A stretch of DNA of 64,000 nt from Variovorax sp. YR216 (GTDB lineage: Bacteria > Pseudomonadota > Gammaproteobacteria > Burkholderiales > Burkholderiaceae_C), in assembly GCF_900107745.1 (NCBI RefSeq), contig NZ_FNRO01000006.1, positions 62,001 to 126,000 of the forward strand. Reading direction: 5' to 3'. The notes beneath the pieces were generated by a model. That model was not told the DNA's origin, did no database searches, and was given only the letters and a program-made list of their open reading frames with translations. A program made the translations under genes and the position numbers. Below, one piece after another: positions 45,758 through 62,488 of the stretch (within the stretch, counting starts at the first letter, position 1; each line of letters starts with the position of its first letter).

Positions 45758-46454
45758 AGTCCGCGAACTCGATGCTTTCTACGGCGACAGCCACATCCTG
45801 CTTGGTGCGCAGATCTCGGTGAAGGCGGGGCAGCGGGTCGCGCTGCTCGGCCGCAACGGCGCCGGCAAGTCGACCCTGCTCAAGAGCGTGATGAACGCCG
45901 GCCCGCGCGTGCGCGGCGTCGTGCGCTTCGACGGCAAGGACCTGCGCGATGTGCCGACGCACCAGCGCACGCGCATGGGGCTGTCGCTGGTGCCGGAGGA
46001 CCGGCGCATCTTTACCCACCTCACGGTGACCGAGAACATCGCGATCGCACGCTATGGTGCGTCGCCTTCGCGGCCCGCGGTGCCCGTGCCGGACATCATC
46101 GCGCGCTTCCCGATGCTCGCGCCGCTGCAGCAGCGCTACGGCGGCCAGCTCAGTGGCGGGCAGCAGCAGCTGCTGGCGGTCGCACGCGCGATGGCTGCCA
46201 ACCCACGCCTTCTGCTGCTCGACGAGCCGACCGAAGGGCTCGCGCCGATCATCGTCGAGGAGATGGCGCACGACGTGGTGCGCACCTGCACCGAAGGAAA
46301 CGTCGCGCTGCTGCTGTGCGAACAGAACATCTGGTTCGCCCGCCGCTGCACCCAGTACGTCTACGTGATCGACACCGGCCGCGTGGTGTTCGAAGGCGAC
46401 TGGGAGCGCTTCGACGCCAATCCGCAGGTCCAGCAGCGCTACCTCGCGCTCTGA
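45750..46454 (+). CDS. livF: LivF-type ABC ATP-binding protein
   Basis: 234 residues from a GTG at 45750 that overlaps LivG by 8 nt. Walker A is GRNGAGKST, signature LSGGQQQLLAVARAM, Walker B LLLLDEPTEGLAP. It ends the transporter section; an acyl-CoA dehydrogenase gene follows after 41 nt on the same strand, linking import directly to CoA catabolism. Confidence 0.92.
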
Positions 46455-46495
46455 ACGGGCCTTCACTCCATTCCAACGCCAACATCAAGACTCCC

Positions 46496-47626
46496 ATGGA
46501 TCTCCAGTACACCCCCGAACAGAACCAGCTCAGGGAAAGCGTCGAGCGCTTCGTGCGCGAGGAATACGACTTCACGCGCCGCCGCAAGCTCGCTGCGAGC
46601 GATCTCGGCCACGACGAGAACTGCTGGCGCAGCTATGCCGAGTTCGGCTGGCTCGCGGTGCCCTTCAGCGAGGGGGACGGCGGCATCGGCGGCGATGCGA
46701 CCGACACCGGCATCGTCATGGAAGGCGTCGGGCGCGGGCTGCTGCTGGAGCCTTACCTGGCAAATGTCGTGCTCGCGGGCGGCGTGCTCGCCGCGCTAGG
46801 GAGTACCGGCCAGAAGGCCGAATGGCTGCAGCCGATGATGACCGGCCAGCGCAAGCTGGCACTGGCCCATGCCGAGCCCGAATCGCGCTACGAACTCGCG
46901 CATTGCGAGACCACCGCGCAGCGCGCGGGTGCGGGCTGGCGCATCGACGGGCGCAAGTCTTTCGTCCAGGGCGGCGGCGTGGCCGACTTCTACGTGGTGA
47001 TCGCGCGCACCTCGGGGCAGCGCGACGATGCGCAGGGCCTGACGGCGCTGGTGGTCGACGCGAACGCGCGCGGCCTCGAAGTGAAGCCCTACGCCACGCA
47101 CGACGGCACGCGTGCGGCCGATCTGGTCTTCGACGGCGTGCAGATCGACGACGCCCGCCGTCTCGGCGAAGCGGGCGCGGCCTTTCCGGCGCTCGAACGG
47201 GTGATCGACCAGGCGATTGCCGCGATTGCCTCCGAAGCGGTGGGCGCCATGGGCGCGCTGGTCGACATGACGCTCGAATACCTCAAGACCCGCCAGCAGT
47301 TCGGCCGGCCGATCGGCACCAATCAGGCGCTGCAGCACCGCATGGTCGACATGTACATCGCGCTCGACGAGGCGCGCTCGATGGCGCTCTACGGCGCGCT
47401 GATGCTGGGCGAGGCCGATCCGGCGGCGCGGCGCAAGGCGCTCTCGGCCACCAAGATCGAGATCGACCGCACCGCGCGGCGCGTCGGGCAGGAGGCGGTC
47501 CAGCTCCACGGCGCGATGGGGGTGACGGAGGAACTCGCCGTAGGCCACTACTTCAAGCGCCTGTCGATGATCGGCGTGACCTTCGGCGACATGAGCTGGC
47601 ACCTGCAGCGCCACGCGCTGGCCTGA
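46496..47626 (+). CDS. Acyl-CoA dehydrogenase (small-subunit, PimD-like type)
   Basis: 376 residues. It is more divergent than its neighbour, with LAHAEPESRYE in the flavin-binding region instead of the usual TEP motif, RQQFGRPIGTNQALQHRMVDM in the helical domain and AVQLHGAMGVTEELAVGHYFKR near the C-terminus. Proteins of this type often pair with a larger acyl-CoA dehydrogenase subunit, as in pimeloyl-CoA and steroid side-chain enzymes. The following gene, 21 nt away, encodes such a partner. Confidence 0.85.
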   Translation: MDLQYTPEQNQLRESVERFVREEYDFTRRRKLAASDLGHDENCWRSYAEFGWLAVPFSEGDGGIGGDATDTGIVMEGVGRGLLLEPYLANVVLAGGVLAALGSTGQKAEWLQPMMTGQRKLALAHAEPESRYELAHCETTAQRAGAGWRIDGRKSFVQGGGVADFYVVIARTSGQRDDAQGLTALVVDANARGLEVKPYATHDGTRAADLVFDGVQIDDARRLGEAGAAFPALERVIDQAIAAIASEAVGAMGALVDMTLEYLKTRQQFGRPIGTNQALQHRMVDMYIALDEARSMALYGALMLGEADPAARRKALSATKIEIDRTARRVGQEAVQLHGAMGVTEELAVGHYFKRLSMIGVTFGDMSWHLQRHALA

Positions 47627-47647
47627 GCCGGACGGGAGGACGCAAGC

Positions 47648-48847
47648 GTGGACCTTGGTCTTTCGCCTCAGGAGCAGGCATTCGAAACGGAAGTGCGCGA
47701 GTTCATCGCGCGCGAGTTGCCGGGCGACATCCGCGAGAAGGTGCGGCAGGACCGGCACCTCGATCGCGGGGACTTCATGCGCTGGCAGCAGATCCTCGGC
47801 CGCAAGGGCTGGTTCACCGGCGCGTGGCCGCACGAGTTCGGCGGCCATGCATGGACGGCCATGCAGACCATCATCTTCAATCGCGTCGCGGGCGAGATGC
47901 ATTGCCCCGAGCTGCAGGTCTTCGGCCCGGCGATGGTGGGGCCGGTGCTCTACACCTTCGGCACGCCGGAACAGAAGGCCCGGCATCTGCCGGCGATCCG
48001 CGATTCGTCGGTGTGGTGGTGCCAGGGCTACTCGGAGCCGGGCGCCGGGTCCGACCTCGCGTCCTTGCAGACCGCCGCCGAGAACCGCGGCGACCACTAC
48101 CTCGTCAATGGCCAGAAGATCTGGACCTCGTACGCGCATTTCGCCGACTGGATGTTCTGCCTCGTGCGCACCGGGCGCGAGGGCAAGCGGCAGCAGGGCA
48201 TCTCCTTCCTGCTGATCGACATGAAGACGCCGGGCATCGAGGTGCAGCCGATCCGGATGATGGATGGCCGCCACTACCTCAACGCGGTGTTCTTCAATGA
48301 TGTGAAGGTGCCGGCGTCCAACCTCATCGGCGAGGAGGGGCGCGGCTGGACGTACGCGAAGTTCCTGCTGGAGCATGAGCGCGTGGAGAACGCCAACCTG
48401 CGCTTCATCACGCAGGAGCTGCAGAAGCTGCGCCGCGTTGCATCGCAGGTGCAGGGCGACGGCCGCCGGCTCGCGGACGACCCTTCGTTCATGGCCGAGG
48501 TGAGCGCGGTCGAGGTGCAGTTCAAGGCACTGGAGATCGGCCTCTTGCGCATGCTGTCGGACATGCATGCCGGCGCGCCCGCAGGGCCCGGCAAGTCGTC
48601 CTTCATCAAGATCCGCGGCACCGAGATCGCGCAGCGCATCACCGAGCTGCTGGTGCAGGCGAGTGGGCCGGATGCGATCCGCTACCAGCCGGGGCCACTC
48701 TTCGGTCAGGGCGAAGGCGACCTGATCGGGCCCGAGCATGCGCTCGGCCCGGTCGCCACGTACCTCTTCTGCCGGGCGATGACGATCTATGGCGGCAGCA
48801 CCGAGGTGCAGAAGAACATCATGGCCAAGCACGCGCTGGGCCTTTGA
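47648..48847 (+). CDS. Acyl-CoA dehydrogenase (large-subunit, PimC-like type)
   Basis: 399 residues from a GTG at 47648 preceded by GGGAGGACG. It has VWWCQGYSEPGAGSDLASL, NGQKIWTSYAH and C-terminal TIYGGSTEVQKNI. It is a close paralogue of the protein at 25414, sharing DFMRWQQILGR and the whole flavin-binding block. With the 46496 product it probably forms a heteromeric dehydrogenase for a bulky or dicarboxylic acyl-CoA. A ligase gene follows by 14 nt. Confidence 0.88.
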   Translation: MDLGLSPQEQAFETEVREFIARELPGDIREKVRQDRHLDRGDFMRWQQILGRKGWFTGAWPHEFGGHAWTAMQTIIFNRVAGEMHCPELQVFGPAMVGPVLYTFGTPEQKARHLPAIRDSSVWWCQGYSEPGAGSDLASLQTAAENRGDHYLVNGQKIWTSYAHFADWMFCLVRTGREGKRQQGISFLLIDMKTPGIEVQPIRMMDGRHYLNAVFFNDVKVPASNLIGEEGRGWTYAKFLLEHERVENANLRFITQELQKLRRVASQVQGDGRRLADDPSFMAEVSAVEVQFKALEIGLLRMLSDMHAGAPAGPGKSSFIKIRGTEIAQRITELLVQASGPDAIRYQPGPLFGQGEGDLIGPEHALGPVATYLFCRAMTIYGGSTEVQKNIMAKHALGL

Positions 48848-48861
48848 GGATCACAAGACAC

Positions 48862-50466
<1,605 letters not shown>

Positions 50467-50515
50467 AGCTCGTCGGGTACTCTCGACCGCCTCGAACAAT
50501 GACGGAGGCAACCGG

Positions 50516-51295
50516 ATGTACATCGAACAAGGCGGAGAAGGCGCGGACCTCCTCGTGATGCTGCACGGCATGGGTGCGACGGCGGCGGTGTGGTCGCCGA
50601 TGTGCGCCCAGGCCAGTGACCGCTGGCGCGGCCGCTGGATGGCCGTCGACCTGCCGGGACATGGCGAATCCGATCCCCAGGACGCCTACGCGGTCGGCCA
50701 GTACGCCGCCAGCGTGGCTCTCGCGGTGCTGCCGCATGTCGATCGCGCAGGGCGGCTCGTGGTGCTCGGGCATTCGCTCGGCGGCGTGATCGGTCTCGCG
50801 CTCGCGACGGGGTGGTTCGGCATCGCGCCGCATCGGGTCCTCGGCGTGGGCATCAAGGTCGCGTGGACCGACGACGAACTGCGGGGCATGGAGACGCTTG
50901 CCGCGCGGCCGGCGAAGCAGTTCGCGGAATCAGAGGAAGCCTGGGACCGCTATCTCAAGGTGTCGGGGCTCGCCGGCCTCGCCGAAGCCGGATCGCCGGC
51001 TGCGCGACGCGGCGTGCGGCGGGACGCAGAGGGCTGGCGCCTGGCGATGGATCCTCGCGCGCACGGCGTCGGCAAGCCGCCGACGGGCGACCTGTTCAAG
51101 CTGGCCCGCTGTCCGGTTCACCTGGGCCGGGCGGGCAACGATGCGCTCGTGACGCTGGAGCAGCTCCGCGCGATAGATCCGGACGCCTCGGATCTCGGGC
51201 CGCATGGCCACAACGTGATGGTCGAGGCGCCGGCGACGGTCTGGGATTGGCTGACCTCTTTCGAGGCCTCGAACGTCTCCAGCGACCGGCCCTGA
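50516..51295 (+). CDS. Alpha/beta hydrolase fold protein
   Basis: 259 residues. The nucleophile elbow is GHSLGG near residue 85, the oxyanion HG pair is LHGMGAT near residue 17, and the catalytic His is probably in GPHGHNVMVE near residue 225. The acid residue is not certain. It could be a thioesterase, lactonase or carbon-carbon hydrolase; as the last gene of the importer/acyl-CoA operon (49 nt after the ligase) it may release a CoA or ring-opening product. Confidence 0.8.
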   Translation: MYIEQGGEGADLLVMLHGMGATAAVWSPMCAQASDRWRGRWMAVDLPGHGESDPQDAYAVGQYAASVALAVLPHVDRAGRLVVLGHSLGGVIGLALATGWFGIAPHRVLGVGIKVAWTDDELRGMETLAARPAKQFAESEEAWDRYLKVSGLAGLAEAGSPAARRGVRRDAEGWRLAMDPRAHGVGKPPTGDLFKLARCPVHLGRAGNDALVTLEQLRAIDPDASDLGPHGHNVMVEAPATVWDWLTSFEASNVSSDRP

Positions 51296-51303
51296 CGTCC
51301 GCC

Positions 51304-51322
51304 GCCGCGAGCACCTCGCGGC
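51304..51322 (+). terminator. Candidate terminator/hairpin after the catabolic operon
   Basis: An 8-bp perfect stem GCCGCGAG/CTCGCGGC with a CAC loop, 9 bp after the hydrolase stop. Only TTCGG follows, so intrinsic termination would be weak. The remaining 240 bp to the kinase gene show no other clear element. Confidence 0.4.
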
Positions 51323-51564
51323 TTCGGTCGGACGAGGGAGCCGGATCGCGTCAGCCGCTTCCTACATCGCGCGACTGCCGAGTGAGGCAGATCGGAAATC
51401 GACCGGGAACCCCCGTTGCGAACTCGACACGCATGCGTGATAGTGCCAGTTGGCATCCTGCGGCCAGGAGATAGGCTGCCGGACGCAGACGCTGTCCGAG
51501 GCGCTCCCATTGCTGAAGAGACAGGCCGTCCGCGATGTCTCTCCACACACAAAGGTGGTCCAGC

Positions 51565-57272
<5,708 letters not shown>

Positions 57273-57282
<10 letters not shown>

Positions 57283-59477
57283 ACCCGTCGAACGCAGGGA
57301 TGGTGCAGCCGCCCGACGAGGGGGCGGAGCCGGTCGACATCCTCATCGTGGACGACCTGCCGGAGAAGCTGCTCGTCTTCCGCACGGTGCTGGAGGATCT
57401 GGGCCAGAACCTCGTGGCGGTGCGCTCGGGAGCGGAGGCGTTGCGCGAGATCCTGAAGCGCGAGTTCGCGGTCATCCTGCTCGACGTCAACATGCCGGAC
57501 CTCGACGGCTTCGAGACCGCGGCACTGATCCGCAAGCACCGCCGCTCCGCCTACACGCCGATCATCTTCATCACCTCCTACTGGGACGAGGTGCAAAGCG
57601 CACGCGGCTACTCGCTCGGGGCGGTGGACTTCATCATCTCGCCGGTGGTGCCCGAGGTGCTGCGCAGCAAGGTCGGCGTGTTCGTGTCGCTCTACCAGAT
57701 GAAGCGGCAGATCCAGGTGCAGGCGGACAGCCGCGCCGCCGTGATGGCCGCCGAAGCCGCGCGCCGCGTCGCCGAGGAGAACGACCGGCGCTCGGCCTTC
57801 CTCGCGCATGCGAGCCGCACGCTGGGCGGAACGCTGGAGATCGATCGCGCGATGGCGCAGCTGGCCGAGCTGCTCGTGCCGGCGTTCGGATCCAGGGCGG
57901 TGGTGCGGCTGATCGATGCCGAGTCGGAGGTCGACGGCTGGTGCGTTGCCGAAGAGACCGGCGGCGGTGTGCGCATCCGTACGAATGCGGAGCCGGGCGC
58001 GGCGCTGGAGCCGGCCGTCGAAGCGTTGCTCCGGAAGGTCATCGATTCGGGCCATGCCGTCGAAATCGATTCCGCGCGCGAAGGGCGCGGCGATCTGCCA
58101 TGGGCATGGATGGCCGCGGTGCCCTTGGCGTCGGGTGACCGGCGGCTGGGTGCGCTGTGGGTCGCGCTCGACGAAGGCCGCGCCTGGCCGCACGCGACCG
58201 CCGCGGGTGTGCTCGGCGAAGTAGCCGTACGGGCGTCGGTGGCGTTCGAGAATGCGCGGCTCTACGGGCTCCTGCAGCGGGAGATCGTCGAGCGCCAGAT
58301 GGTCCAGCAGGAGCTGCAGCTGGCCAGCCGCCGCAAGGACGAGTTCCTCGCGATGATGTCGCACGAGCTTCGCAATCCGCTGGCGTCCATCGCCACCGCG
58401 ATCGAGGTGATCCGCCGGATTGCGCCGAACGAAGGCAAGCTCACCTGGGCGATCGATGTCGCGAGCCGCCAGTCGCGGCAGATGACCCGGCTCATCGAGG
58501 AGCTGCTCGATGTCTCGCGCATCAGCGAAGGAAAGATCGTCCTCAAGTACGAGAGCTTCGAGTTGCGCCACCTCGTCGCGCAGAGCGTCGAGACGGTGCG
58601 AGCGGCGGTCGAGCGGCACCGGCAGACGCTGAGCGTGCATGTCCCGGACGAGCCACTGTGGGTGCGCGGCGATGTGGCGCGGCTCACGCAGGTGATCTCG
58701 AACCTGTTGCACAACGCATCGAAGTACAGCGCGGAGGGCAAGGCGATCGCGCTGCATGCGCGGCGCGAGGGCGAGGAGATCGTGCTGACGGTGCACGACC
58801 AGGGCATGGGCATCGAGCCCGAACTGCTGCCGCGCATCTTCGATCTCTTCGCGCAGGGCCAGCGCGGGCTGGATCGTGCGCAAGGCGGCTTGGGCGTGGG
58901 CCTGACGCTCGCGCGGCGACTCACGCACCTGCATGGCGGCGACATCGAGGCCTTCAGCGAGGGCAAGGACAGGGGTTCGATCTTCAAGGTGCGGCTGCCG
59001 TGCGCGAACGAGGCCGGGGCCGTCGAGCCGTCCGGTGCATCCGAGCCCGCGCCGCGGGCCGCGGGCCGCAGGGTGCTGGTCGTCGACGACAACCTCGATG
59101 CCGCCGCCGGCATCGAGGCCCTGTTGCATATCGACGGCCACGAGGTCCGCGTGGCGCTGGACGGCGAGCAGGGCCTCGAGATCTTCGTCGACTTCGAGCC
59201 GGCGGTGGTCATCCTCGACATCGGCCTGCCGAAGATCGATGGCTACGAGGTCGCGCGGCGCATGCGCGCGATGCCGCAGGGGCGCGGCGTGCTGCTGATC
59301 GCGCTCACCGGCTACGGGCAGGCCGAGGATCGCCAGGCGGCGCTCGATGCGGGCTTCGACAGGCACTTCGTGAAGCCCGCCGACGCGCAACAGTTGCTGG
59401 CGTGCATCAGGGAATGGCGCAACGGCGGCAGCGCCGCTGAGGCACAGATGATCGCGCCGCAGCGCGCGACGACCTGA
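57273..59477 (+). CDS. Hybrid sensor kinase with N-terminal receiver, GAF-like, HisKA/HATPase and C-terminal receiver
   Basis: 734 residues from a GTG at 57273, which overlaps the poly-HAMP kinase stop by 10 nt and has GAGG six bases upstream; an ATG at 57300 is the alternative. The first receiver has Asp71 in LLDVNMPDLDG, but its usual switch Lys is replaced (IISPVV). A GAF-like sensory segment spans about 190-330. HisKA has His364 in MMSHELRNP; the HATPase has NLLHNASKYS and GGLGVGLTLA. The C-terminal receiver has DDN and Asp649. Coupling to the upstream kinase suggests a phosphorelay in which the first kinase phosphorylates the N-terminal receiver. Confidence 0.9.
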
Positions 59478-59511
59478 CCCGCGCATCGCCTCCGAGCCTG
59501 CCAGTCTGTTC

Positions 59512-59535
59512 GGCAACGGAATCGTCGTCGTTGCC
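59512..59535. other. Inverted repeat after the second hybrid kinase
   Basis: GGCAACG and CGTTGCC flank a 10-nt loop, 35 bp after the kinase stop and 55 bp before the binding-protein gene. No U-rich tail follows. It may end the kinase transcript or lie in the next leader. Confidence 0.3.
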
Positions 59536-59590
59536 AAACTGCGGTCCTGCCCCCCACAATGCGCCGGCCACTTCAACGAAGGACGAACGG

Positions 59591-60460
59591 ATGACTTCCC
59601 GCTTCCTGGCGTTTGTGCCGCTGCTGCTGACTTCCATGCTCCTGGGCGCTTGCGCCAATCCACCGGGTGCGGCACCCAAGGACACATTGGCGCGGATCAG
59701 CCAGACGCAGACGATCCGGCTGGGCTTCCGCGAGGATGCGAAGCCCTTCGCCTTCAATGGCCCTGACGGCGCGCCCGCGGGCTATTCGGTGGAACTGTGC
59801 AAGCGTGTCGCGAGTTCGCTGAAGTCGCAGTTGGGCCTCGCCAAGCTCGACGTGCAGTGGGTGCCCGTGACCGTCGCTTCGCGGATGCCGTCGGTGATCG
59901 ACGGGACCGTCGATCTCGAATGCGGAAGCACCTCGCGCACGCTCGGCCGCGAGCGGCAGGTCGATTTCAGCAACACCATCTGGGTGGAGGGTGCTTCGTT
60001 CGTGTCGCTGTCCTCCAAGCCGGTCGGGCGTGCTGTCGAACTCAACGGCAAGCGCGTGGGCGTGATTCCCGGGTCCACCACGGAGAAGGTGCTCAAGGAC
60101 CTCTCGGGCCGCGGCATCGTGCCGGTCTTCGTCACGGTCCAGACGCACACCGACGGCATCGCCGCCGTGCGCGACGGACGCGCCGATGCGTACGCGACGG
60201 ACCGCCTGATCCTCGTGGGCGAAGTGCTCGGCGGCCCGGCCGGCAGCACGCTGCGGCTGAGCGACGACTACCTCTCGATGGAGACCTACTCGTTGATGAT
60301 GCGCCGTGATCCGGACATGCGCCTGGCGGTGAACCGCGCGCTGGCGGAGGTCTACCGCAGCGGCGAGATCGTTAACGTGTTCCGCCAGACCTTCGCGCCG
60401 GGCATGGTGCCCTCGCCGCTTATCGAGGCGGTGTATGTGCTGAACGCGCTGCCGGAGTGA
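59591..60460 (+). CDS. Family-3 ABC substrate-binding lipoprotein (amino-acid type)
   Basis: 289 residues from the ATG at 59591. A lipobox (MLLGAC) near residue 18 indicates outer-leaflet or inner-membrane lipid anchoring. The mature part has IRLGFREDAKPFAF and VDLECGSTSRT, as in glutamate/aspartate-type GltI proteins. No permease or ATPase genes are adjacent, so it is an orphan binding protein or works with a transporter elsewhere. It could also feed the upstream kinases, but nothing in the sequence shows this. Confidence 0.85.
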   Translation: MTSRFLAFVPLLLTSMLLGACANPPGAAPKDTLARISQTQTIRLGFREDAKPFAFNGPDGAPAGYSVELCKRVASSLKSQLGLAKLDVQWVPVTVASRMPSVIDGTVDLECGSTSRTLGRERQVDFSNTIWVEGASFVSLSSKPVGRAVELNGKRVGVIPGSTTEKVLKDLSGRGIVPVFVTVQTHTDGIAAVRDGRADAYATDRLILVGEVLGGPAGSTLRLSDDYLSMETYSLMMRRDPDMRLAVNRALAEVYRSGEIVNVFRQTFAPGMVPSPLIEAVYVLNALPE

Positions 60461-60478
60461 GCGCGGCGCGAGGGAGGC

Positions 60479-61039
60479 TCAGCCGGCCCACGGACTGTGA
60501 TTCAGCTTGTACTCGCCGAGCGTCCGCTCCCCAACTCCCGCGTGCGCAACCAGGCGCACCGTCAGCACATGCGCGGGCAGGCCGCGCACGATCGCGATCT
60601 TCGGCACCATCAGGATCGCGCCGGACGCGGGATCGAAGGGGATGTCTTCCGCCCGGTACTCAGCATCGTTTGCGAACGACAGGCGCAGCACCGCATCGAC
60701 GCGTTCGACGTCCGCCAGCGGGGCTTCGATGCGTGCGACCAGCACCTCGTCCTCGGGCGCGGCGCTGCAGTTGACGCTGCCGTTGTGCGCAAGGCGGTAT
60801 TCGCGCACGTGCCGTCCCTCATCGATCAGGTGCTGCACGAAGGGCGCGCTCACGAAGGCGTGCACCAGCCCGGCGTCGAAGGCGCGCCGCACCGCATCGC
60901 CGAGTGCGACCAGTCCTTCCAGCGTGCGGCCGCACGGGTCGCAGCCGAGCAGGTGCAGGTCGATGGCGTCCGTCTGCGCGTCGTCCGTTTCGCCGAGCCA
61001 GTAGGCCAGCAGGGTCTCTTCGTCGAGGTGCGGGTTCAT
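60479..61039 (-). CDS. Putative soluble zinc anti-sigma factor
   Basis: 186 residues. The N-terminal part has HLLGCDPC, an H-x3-C-x2-C zinc anti-sigma (ZAS) signature, at about residues 29-36. The rest is beta-rich and has no membrane segment, so any anti-sigma activity would be cytoplasmic. Its ATG overlaps the stop of the sigma factor gene upstream (ATGA), the usual sigma/anti-sigma pairing. The C-terminal domain is not recognised and may be the sensor. Confidence 0.65.
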   Translation of the reverse strand: MNPHLDEETLLAYWLGETDDAQTDAIDLHLLGCDPCGRTLEGLVALGDAVRRAFDAGLVHAFVSAPFVQHLIDEGRHVREYRLAHNGSVNCSAAPEDEVLVARIEAPLADVERVDAVLRLSFANDAEYRAEDIPFDPASGAILMVPKIAIVRGLPAHVLTVRLVAHAGVGERTLGEYKLNHSPWAG

Positions 61040-61635
61040 GCCGCGAGCTCCCGGCCGCTTTCCACGCAGCGGCGCAATTGGGCGATGCCCCGGTGGCGGA
61101 TCACGCGCACGTTGCCGGCGGTGAGGCCCAGTTCATCCGCCACCTCCCAGGCAGGCTTCTCGTCGTAGAAGCTCATCAGCAGCACGCTGCGTTCGCGTTC
61201 GCGGAGCGCATCGAGGCAGCGGGCGACGCGCTCGTGATCGTGGCGCGGTGCGATCGTGATGTCCGACGAGGCCAGCATCTCGCCGTGGCGCTCCAGCAGG
61301 CTTTCGCGGCGCGATTCCTTGCGATGCATCGCCACCACCAGCGTGCGACAGCTTCCGAAGATGAAGGACACCACCCGCTCGGGCTCGCGCACACGGCCGG
61401 TGCGGAGCTGGTCGAGCACCAGCAGCATCACCTGCTGCATGAGGTCGTCCGCCGCCGAGGCGTCGCGCAGGTGGCGAAGGCCGTAGCGGCGCACGCGCGG
61501 GGCCAGATGGCGGTAGAGGGCCGTCTCGGCCTCCACGTCGCGCGCTGCTCCCGCACTGGCGATGCGCAGGGCCAGCGTCACCTCGGCGTCGGATTCCGCC
61601 GATTGCGCGGCTTTCGCTTGCACGGCATGTGGCAT
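61036..61635 (-). CDS. ECF-type RNA polymerase sigma factor
   Basis: 199 residues from the ATG at 61635. Region 2 contains YRHLAPRVRRYGLRHLRDASAADDLMQQVML and region 4 contains ERERSVLLMSFYDEKPAWEVADELGLTAGNVRVIRHRGIAQLRR, with the expected HTH. It directs RNA polymerase to a specific promoter set. The coupled downstream gene is its probable anti-sigma factor. It is divergent from a metallo-beta-lactamase-fold gene, which may be a target. Upstream in-frame ATGs exist but lack family sequence. Confidence 0.85.
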   Translation of the reverse strand: MPHAVQAKAAQSAESDAEVTLALRIASAGAARDVEAETALYRHLAPRVRRYGLRHLRDASAADDLMQQVMLLVLDQLRTGRVREPERVVSFIFGSCRTLVVAMHRKESRRESLLERHGEMLASSDITIAPRHDHERVARCLDALRERERSVLLMSFYDEKPAWEVADELGLTAGNVRVIRHRGIAQLRRCVESGRELAA

Positions 61636-61743
61636 GGGGCGCAGCTTAGCGGCGTGTGCGCGGAATTTCCAGATGGCTGTAACGCCCGGCCCCGTCGCGG
61701 CACAACCTGCCGTCATTCACCCACGGACGCAAGGAGACCCCGC

Positions 61744-62472
61744 ATGATCACCAACGCCGCCGCCGGCACCAATGTGCAGGAAATCGCCACCGGCATCTTT
61801 CGCATCAACACGCCCGTGCCGCTGCCCGACGGCCAGCTCTTCAGCTTCAACCAGTACCTGGTGGTGGACGATGCGCCGCTGCTGTTCCACACCGGGCCGC
61901 GCCAGCTCTTCCCGCTGGTGAGCGAGGCGATCGCGCGCGTGATGCCGATCGAGCGGCTGCGCTACATCGGGCTGTCGCACGTGGAAGCCGACGAGTGCGG
62001 CGCGATGAACCTGCTGCTGGCGGTGGCACCGCAGGCGGTGCCACTGTGCAGCCAGGTGGCGGCGATGGTCTCGATGACCGATCTCGCCGACCGGCCGCCG
62101 CGCGCCATGGCCGACGGCGAGGAGCTCGACCTGGGCCAGCACACCATCCGCTGGTTCGACATGCCTCATGTGCCGCACGGCTGGGAATGCGGGCTGATGA
62201 TGGACACCCGCACGCGCACGCTCTTCTGCGGCGATCTGTTCACGCAGGGCGGGCCGAGCGAGAGGGCGCTGACCGACGCCGACATCCTCGGGCCGAGCGA
62301 GGCGTTCCGGCTGCAGATGGACTATTTCGCGCACGCACCGCAGACGGCACAGCGGCTGGCGGCGCTGGCCGCGCAGTCACCGCGCGTGATGGCGGTGATG
62401 CACGGAAGCGCCTGGGAGGGGGATGGCGCCGCGCTGCTGCGGCATCTGTCGGAGGCTGTCTCGCCGCATTGA
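61744..62472 (+). CDS. Metallo-beta-lactamase-fold protein with flavodiiron-like ligand set
   Basis: 242 residues. The metal-binding segments are SHVEADECG (H-x-E-x-D, as in the diiron ODP domain of flavodiiron proteins, not the H-x-H-x-D-H of lactamases), a His in MPHVPHGWE, Asp in FCGDLFTQGG and His in MHGSAW. No flavodoxin domain is present. It may be an oxygen, NO or redox-sensing diiron protein. It is preceded by AAGGAGACC and is divergent from the sigma factor gene. Confidence 0.82.
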   Translation: MITNAAAGTNVQEIATGIFRINTPVPLPDGQLFSFNQYLVVDDAPLLFHTGPRQLFPLVSEAIARVMPIERLRYIGLSHVEADECGAMNLLLAVAPQAVPLCSQVAAMVSMTDLADRPPRAMADGEELDLGQHTIRWFDMPHVPHGWECGLMMDTRTRTLFCGDLFTQGGPSERALTDADILGPSEAFRLQMDYFAHAPQTAQRLAALAAQSPRVMAVMHGSAWEGDGAALLRHLSEAVSPH

Positions 62473-62488
62473 CAGCCGCCGAGTGGGC

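Noticed and set aside
46796..48832. Antisense open frame of about 678 codons opposite the two acyl-CoA dehydrogenases
   Set aside because: Crosses two real genes and the gap between them; composition is typical of a shadow frame.
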